A model generated the notes under the pieces. The model was not told where the DNA came from. It worked only from the letters and a program-made list of their open reading frames with translations, and ran no database searches. Positions 59,831-64,000 of a stretch of 64,000 bases of DNA are shown here, in pieces (the first letter of the stretch is position 1; the number at the start of each line of letters is the position of its first letter). The translations under genes and the position numbers were made by a program. Source of the stretch: JAJXXT01 sp963764465 (GTDB lineage: Bacteria; Pseudomonadota; Alphaproteobacteria; Acetobacterales; Acetobacteraceae); the NCBI GenBank assembly GCA_963764465.1, contig CAVXSO010000006.1, forward strand, positions 62,001 through 126,000. The letters are read 5' to 3'.

Positions 59831-61746
59831 GGCCCCGCCGCCGCCGCGACCGTGTCGAGCTGCGCCTGGTTGATCACCGGCTTGCCCCGTTCGCGCAGCG
59901 CCTGGGTCGCCAGGTTCTCGAGGTCGGTGTCGATCGTGCCCGCGATCTCCTCGCGCAGCTTGGCGAAGCCAACCTGGTCCTTCGCCGGATCGGGATCGTT
60001 GACCGTGACGACCTGCGCGACGACGAAACCATCCGGGGTCGCCGCCATCGTCGCCTCGCCCTGCTTCGTCGCGAACAGCGGGTTGAGCAGCGTCGGCGGG
60101 AAGCCCGCGACCGGCGCGCCGCGCGTCACCGCGGGCAGGCGGGTCACGCTCAGCCCGTCCTTGGTCGCGGCGTCCGAGAGCGTGGCGCCACCATTGACCG
60201 CCGTCATCAGCTTCGCCGCGACCGTCTCTGCCGCGTGGCGCCGCTGGGCGGCGGTCCAGTCATCCGTCACCTGCTTCGCCACCGTCGTGAACGGTCGCTC
60301 GGTCGCCGGCGTGATCTTCTGCACCTCGAGCGCGAAATAGCCGGTGGAGGAGCCGTCGGCCGCCTGCGGCGCCTCGATCAGCCTCGGCAGGTCACCCGGC
60401 TTCGCGCGGAACGCCTCGGCCACCAGCGCCTGGCGCAGTCCGGCATCACCAGGGATGGGCGCCGGCTTGCCCTCCGGCGTCATGCCCTGCGCGTCCAGCG
60501 TGCCCTCGACGGCGGCAAGCCCCAGGTCGCCGGGGAGCGATGCCAGCGCCGCGCCGCCCGCGAGCAGGTCGTCGATCTTGCCCGCGCGCGTGTCCATCAG
60601 GTCCTGGGCCTGGCGCAGGATCAGCGCCTGCCTGATGGTGTCGTGCAGTTCCGCGAGCGTCGGCGTCACCGCCGGCGAAACCTTCGTCACCTTCAGCACG
60701 ACGCTGCCCGTGACCCCCGCGATCGGGCCGACGATATCGCCCGCCTTGGCAGCGAAGGCCGCATCGGCCAGGGCCGGCGTGGGGAAGGCGTCGCGCGCGG
60801 TGTCGGTCAGGCTCAGCGGGGTCGCGCCGTCCTTCTTGGCCAGCGCCTGCACCGCGGCCCAGTCGGCGCCGCCCTTCCAGGCATCGGCGATCGCCTGCGC
60901 CTTCGCCGCGTCCGGCACCGTCACCACCTCGACGCTGCGCTGCTCGGGCCTGGCGAGATCCTGCGCCTGGCGCTTGAACTCGGCTTCGATGTCCGCCTCG
61001 CTCACCGTGACCTGGGACGCCAGCGTCTGCGGCGAAAGCACGACCGCGCGGATGCGGCGGTATTCCGGCGCGCGGTAGTCCGCCGGATGGTTGGCGTACC
61101 AGCGCTGGAGTTCCTCCTGCGTGGGCTGCGGCGGCGCCGGCTGGGCGGAGTCCAGCACGTTCGCCGCGTCCGCCGCGCGGGATTCGCCGCGGTACTGGTA
61201 GACGATCTTCGCCAGCACCTCGGGGCTCACGATTCCGGAGCGCAGCGCACCGAAGAACTGCGTGCGCGCGAGCTGGCCCTGCATCAGGTCGAGGAACTGC
61301 GCCTCGTTGAGGTTGTTGCGGCTCAGCACCGACTGGAACGTCGCCGGGTCGAACTGGCCGGACGGGCCATGGAAGGCGGGGATCGACCAGATCGCCTGCT
61401 GCAGCGCCTGCTTCGGCACCACGACGCCGAGCTTGCCGATCGCGGTGTCCACCGCCGTCGAGCTGATGAGCTGGTCGAGCACCTGGGCGGCCACCGCCTG
61501 GCGGATCGTGTCCGACGGCTGCTCGCCGCTGGGCAGGCTCTGCTGGATCTGCTGCAGCTGGCGCTGATAGGCCTGCTGCACCTGCGCGAGCTCGATCTTC
61601 TGCCCGGCGACGCGCGCGACCGGCGGGATGCCGCCCGTGAGGTCGATGCGCGCGGCGACGCCCCAGAAGATGAAGGCCGCCACCAGGGCGAGGAAGAACA
61701 GGCGCACGGGCCAGGTATCGAGCGAGCGGCGCAGGGCAGCGAGCAT
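59827..61746 (-). CDS. ppiD: Peptidyl-prolyl isomerase-type periplasmic chaperone PpiD
   Basis: 639 aa from ATG 61746. One N-terminal membrane anchor (PVRLFFLALVAAFIFWGVA), a SurA-like chaperone domain (about 40-240) and parvulin-type regions (VSEADIEAEFKRQAQDLARPEQRSVEVV; GDIVGPIAGVTGSVVLKVTKV). PpiD sits at the exit of the Sec channel and helps fold secreted proteins. The anchor shows the start, and upstream in-frame codons are unlike the family. Divergent from tpiA, in an order widely conserved in alphaproteobacteria. Catalytic activity as isomerase is doubtful for the family. Confidence 0.92.
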   Translation of the reverse strand: MLAALRRSLDTWPVRLFFLALVAAFIFWGVAARIDLTGGIPPVARVAGQKIELAQVQQAYQRQLQQIQQSLPSGEQPSDTIRQAVAAQVLDQLISSTAVDTAIGKLGVVVPKQALQQAIWSIPAFHGPSGQFDPATFQSVLSRNNLNEAQFLDLMQGQLARTQFFGALRSGIVSPEVLAKIVYQYRGESRAADAANVLDSAQPAPPQPTQEELQRWYANHPADYRAPEYRRIRAVVLSPQTLASQVTVSEADIEAEFKRQAQDLARPEQRSVEVVTVPDAAKAQAIADAWKGGADWAAVQALAKKDGATPLSLTDTARDAFPTPALADAAFAAKAGDIVGPIAGVTGSVVLKVTKVSPAVTPTLAELHDTIRQALILRQAQDLMDTRAGKIDDLLAGGAALASLPGDLGLAAVEGTLDAQGMTPEGKPAPIPGDAGLRQALVAEAFRAKPGDLPRLIEAPQAADGSSTGYFALEVQKITPATERPFTTVAKQVTDDWTAAQRRHAAETVAAKLMTAVNGGATLSDAATKDGLSVTRLPAVTRGAPVAGFPPTLLNPLFATKQGEATMAATPDGFVVAQVVTVNDPDPAKDQVGFAKLREEIAGTIDTDLENLATQALRERGKPVINQAQLDTVAAAAGP

Positions 61747-61888
61747 GCTGGGACTTTCAGACCTTAAGCGATTGGGCGCGGGGATATTCAGGCGTGAGCC
61801 GCGAAGGGGGCGGCTTGAGGCGGCGCACCATAGGCAGCCCAGGCGGTCAATGCCATACCGTGCGGCCCGTCGGGCAGGAGGAAGGTGG

Positions 61889-62731
61889 ATGCGCCGCATG
61901 ATTGCCGGGAACTGGAAGATGCACATGCTGGGCGAGGGGGCGCTTCAGCTCGCGGCGGCGCTGCGCCGCGATCTCGCCGGCAAGGCGGGCGGCGGGCTTG
62001 CCTGCGACCTCCTGGTCTGCCCGCCGGCGACCGTGCTCTCCGCCGTCGCCCACGCCCTGCTCGGCTCGTCCTGCCAGGTCGGCGCCCAGGACTGCCACGC
62101 GGAGGCCGCCGGCGCCCATACCGGCGACATCTCGGCGCCGATGCTGCGCGATGCCGGCGCCACCCACGTCATCCTCGGCCACTCGGAGCGGCGGGCCAAC
62201 CACGGCGAGACGGACGCCATGGTCCAGGCCAAGGTCCACGCCGCGACGGCGGCTGGCCTCGTCCCCATCGTCTGCGTCGGCGAGACCCTGGCGGAGCGGG
62301 AAGGCGGCTGGGCCGAATCCGTGGTTTCCGGCCAGCTCGCCGGCAGCCTGCCGCACGGGTTTGGGCAATCACCGATGCGGGGCCTCGTTGCCTACGAGCC
62401 GGTCTGGGCCATCGGCACCGGCCGCACGCCCACCCAGTCCGACATCGCAGCCATGCACGCGACGATCCGCCACCGCATCGGGCCCGGCATCCGCATCCTC
62501 TACGGCGGGTCGGTGAAGCCGGAGAACGCGGCGGGCATCCTTGCCCTGCCGGAGGTCGGCGGCGCGCTGGTCGGCGGCGCCAGCCTGGACGCGGCAACGT
62601 TCCTCGCGATCGCCGCGGCGTCCCGCCTGGGCGGCCCGCCTGAACACGGCCCGCCTGAACACGGCCCGCCTGAGCACGGCCCGCCTGAACACGGCCCGCG
62701 CGCAGGCATGGCCTGCCTGAACCCGCATTGA
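61889..62731 (+). CDS. tpiA: Triosephosphate isomerase with repetitive C-terminal tail
   Basis: 280 aa, about 25-30 longer than usual. TIM barrel enzyme of glycolysis with all catalytic residues: Lys10 (AGNWKM), His98 (ILGHSERR), Glu170 (AYEPVWAIGTG) and phosphate-binding ILYGGSVKPENA. After ATFLAIAAASRLGG comes an added tail built from four PPEHG units, encoded by a 15-bp tandem repeat, then RAGMACLNPH. The tail is not part of the fold. Good AGGAGGAAGG upstream. Divergent from ppiD. Confidence 0.95.
   Translation: MRRMIAGNWKMHMLGEGALQLAAALRRDLAGKAGGGLACDLLVCPPATVLSAVAHALLGSSCQVGAQDCHAEAAGAHTGDISAPMLRDAGATHVILGHSERRANHGETDAMVQAKVHAATAAGLVPIVCVGETLAEREGGWAESVVSGQLAGSLPHGFGQSPMRGLVAYEPVWAIGTGRTPTQSDIAAMHATIRHRIGPGIRILYGGSVKPENAAGILALPEVGGALVGGASLDAATFLAIAAASRLGGPPEHGPPEHGPPEHGPPEHGPRAGMACLNPH
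62636..62695 (+). repeat. Four 15-bp tandem repeats in the tpiA tail
   Basis: Unit CCGCCTGAACACGGC at 62636-62650, 62651-62665, 62666-62680 (one A-to-G change) and 62681-62695. Each encodes Pro-Pro-Glu-His-Gly in frame. Copies are nearly identical, which suggests a recent expansion. Confidence 0.95.
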
Positions 62732-62757
62732 TCGCGCCATCGGCCGGTCGCCACGGG

Positions 62758-62785
62758 TTGATCTTGCAGGCAGGGGCGCTACAAG
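62758..62785 (+). promoter_or_regulatory. Probable promoter of secG
   Basis: TTGATC (62758-62763), 16-bp spacer, TACAAG (62780-62785), in the 84-bp gap after tpiA. The surrounding GCGCTACAAG resembles alphaproteobacterial housekeeping promoters. It would start transcription about 25 bp before the secG ATG. Confidence 0.5.
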
Positions 62786-62815
62786 CCCGCAACCCTTCCC
62801 GGTACGCCTCCAGCC

Positions 62816-63217
62816 ATGACGCTCGTCCTGCTCATCATCCACCTGTTCGTCACCATCGCGCTGATCGGCGTCGTGCTGATCCAGCGCAGCGAGGGCGGCG
62901 GGCTCGGCATCGGCTCCTCCCAGGGCATGGGCGCGTTCATGGGCGGGCGCGGCACCGCCAACCTGCTCACCCGCACCACCGCGGTGCTGGCGACCATCTT
63001 CTTCGCGCTCTCGATGACGCTGGCGCTGCTCGGCCACACGCAGGGCGGTGGCGGCCTGCTCGCCCCGTCGCCGGCGCCCACCGCGCCTGCCTCCAGCGCC
63101 CCGACCCCCGGCGCCCCGACCCCCGGCGCCCCGACCCCCGGCGCCCCGATTCCCGGCGTGCCGGCCAAGCCCGCCCCCGCGCCGGCCCCCACCGGCCCGG
63201 TCGTTCCGACGAAATAG
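62816..63217 (+). CDS. secG: Protein translocase subunit SecG with repetitive tail
   Basis: 133 aa. Accessory subunit of the SecYEG channel. Two membrane segments (LVLLIIHLFVTIALIGVVL and VLATIFFALSMTLALLG) flank the cytoplasmic loop QRSEGGGLGIGSSQGMGAFMGGRG, the SecG signature. A low-complexity Pro/Ala tail follows, containing four PTPGA-type units from a 15-bp repeat. Such tails are common in alphaproteobacterial SecG, but the exact repeats are unusual. It precedes pyrG by 48 bp; tpiA-secG-pyrG is a conserved order. Confidence 0.92.
   Translation: MTLVLLIIHLFVTIALIGVVLIQRSEGGGLGIGSSQGMGAFMGGRGTANLLTRTTAVLATIFFALSMTLALLGHTQGGGGLLAPSPAPTAPASSAPTPGAPTPGAPTPGAPIPGVPAKPAPAPAPTGPVVPTK
63101..63160 (+). 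repeat. Four 15-bp tandem repeats in secG
   Basis: Unit CCGACCCCCGGCGCC at 63101-63115, 63116-63130 and 63131-63145, plus a diverged fourth at 63146-63160 (CCGATTCCCGGCGTG). In frame they encode PTPGA, PTPGA, PTPGA, PIPGV. Confidence 0.95.
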
Positions 63218-63265
63218 GCCCCCGGCCTTGCCAGCAACTCCGGGTGCGGCCTATCAAGACCGCCC

Positions 63266-64000
63266 ATGACGCGGTTCGTCTTCATCACCGGCGGCGTGGT
63301 TTCATCCCTCGGAAAAGGCATTGCATCGGCGGCCCTGGGCGCGCTGCTGCAGGCGCGCGGCTATACCGTGCGGCTGCGCAAGCTCGACCCGTACCTCAAT
63401 GTCGATCCCGGAACGATGTCGCCGCTGCAGCACGGCGAGGTCTTCGTCACCGATGACGGTGCCGAAACCGACCTCGATCTCGGCCATTACGAGCGCTTCA
63501 CCGGCGTCGATGCCACGCGCGCGGACAATGCCACCACCGGGCGCATCTACTCCGAGGTGATCGCGCGCGAGCGCCGCGGCGACTATCTCGGCGCCACCGT
63601 CCAGGTCATTCCGCACATCACGGACGCGATCAAGGCGGTGATCACGGCCGACGCCCTGGACCCCAACGGCCGCGAGGCGGATTTCGTGCTGATCGAGATC
63701 GGCGGCACGGTGGGCGACATCGAGAGCCTGCCGTTCCTGGAGGCGATCCGCCAGCTCGGCAACGACCTCGGGCCGCAGCGCGCGATGTTCGTCCACCTCA
63801 CCCTGCTGCCCTGGATCGGCACCGCGGGCGAGCTGAAGACGAAGCCCACGCAGCATTCGGTCAAGGAGCTGCTCAGCGTCGGCATCCAGCCGCAGATGCT
63901 GCTCTGCCGCTGCGACCGCCCGATCCCGGAGAACGAGCGGCGCAAGCTCGCGCTGTTCTGCAACGTCCGCCCGGAGGCGGTGATCGCCGCGCGTGACGTC
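63266..64000 (+). CDS. pyrG: CTP synthase (3' truncated by window edge)
   Basis: First 245 codons, from ATG 63266 to the window end; the frame is still open. Converts UTP to CTP with glutamine. The synthetase domain shows FITGGVVSSLGKGIASAALG (P-loop-like), KLDPYLNVDPGTMSPLQHGEVFVTDDGAETDLDLGHYERF in pieces, YLGATVQVIPHITDAI, LIEIGGTVGDIESLPFLEAIRQ and KTKPTQHSVKELLSVGIQP. The match to E. coli PyrG is collinear. The glutaminase domain lies beyond the window. Confidence 0.97.
   Translation, partial: MTRFVFITGGVVSSLGKGIASAALGALLQARGYTVRLRKLDPYLNVDPGTMSPLQHGEVFVTDDGAETDLDLGHYERFTGVDATRADNATTGRIYSEVIARERRGDYLGATVQVIPHITDAIKAVITADALDPNGREADFVLIEIGGTVGDIESLPFLEAIRQLGNDLGPQRAMFVHLTLLPWIGTAGELKTKPTQHSVKELLSVGIQPQMLLCRCDRPIPENERRKLALFCNVRPEAVIAARDV

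Overview
The window comes from the chromosome of a high-GC (about 70% by eye) alphaproteobacterium, most likely Rhodospirillales, family Acetobacteraceae or a close relative. That rests on gene orders familiar from this group (ntrY-ntrX; rpiB-glyA-nrdR-ribDE-ribBX-ribH-nusB-thiL; ppiD-trpE beside tpiA-secG-pyrG), a HemB without the zinc cysteines, and the short zinc-free L36 protein. Family assignment is inference. No rRNA, tRNA, CRISPR array, intact insertion sequence or prophage was seen. Both edges cut genes: ntrY on the left and pyrG on the right.

Layout. 1-2.6 kb: ntrY (3' part) and ntrX. 2.6-2.8 kb: rpmJ. 2.8-6.8 kb: glcDEF glycolate oxidase; the glcF 3' end runs into foreign-looking DNA. 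6.8-8.0 kb: a consensus promoter followed by an AAA+ ATPase pseudogene with about ten reading-frame changes. 8.1-11.4 kb: aldehyde dehydrogenase facing a CaiB/BaiF CoA-transferase and a GNAT. 11.5-14.6 kb: bioY and, convergent to it, the zinc importer znuA-znuC-znuB behind a clear Zur box; znuB carries a frameshift. 14.7-17.7 kb: glycosyltransferase, hemB and a PanE-like reductase. 17.8-27.2 kb: a long tightly packed operon for serine/glycine, NrdR and riboflavin synthesis, NusB and ThiL, with an MFS protein and an acyltransferase at its end. 27.2-30.6 kb: methyltransferase, comM and an acetylpolyamine-amidohydrolase-like gene. 30.7-37.9 kb: an M81 protein, a GNAT, the KDG kinase/KDPG aldolase pair, a DUF3429 protein, a CNNM/CorC protein, an MBL-fold protein, gpt and csaA. 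37.9-47.0 kb: gamma-glutamyltransferase, GST, amidase, tautomerase, aldo/keto reductase, DUF2255, cupin, LysR, two enoyl-CoA hydratases and msrA. 47.0-58.3 kb: two near-identical M20 amidohydrolases, malate synthase G, an RraA-like protein with its own operator, a LacI regulator and a four-gene ABC importer. 58.3-64 kb: trpE and ppiD, then tpiA, secG and pyrG.

How it fits together. Core blocks are dense, with ATGA or 1-30 bp overlaps. Glycolate oxidase (glcDEF) makes glyoxylate and malate synthase G, 45 kb away, consumes it. The 47-58 kb block reads as a catabolic island: a LacI-controlled importer, amidohydrolases and an RraA/aldolase-type enzyme next to malate synthase. Its substrate is unknown.

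No convincing wholly new system was found. The observations most worth following are the chain of ATGA mini-ORFs ahead of comM, the multiply frameshifted ATPase with its intact leaderless-type promoter, the znuB frameshift beneath an intact Zur box, the metal-site-less GCH II half of RibBX, and in-frame 15-bp tandem repeats in three otherwise conserved housekeeping genes.
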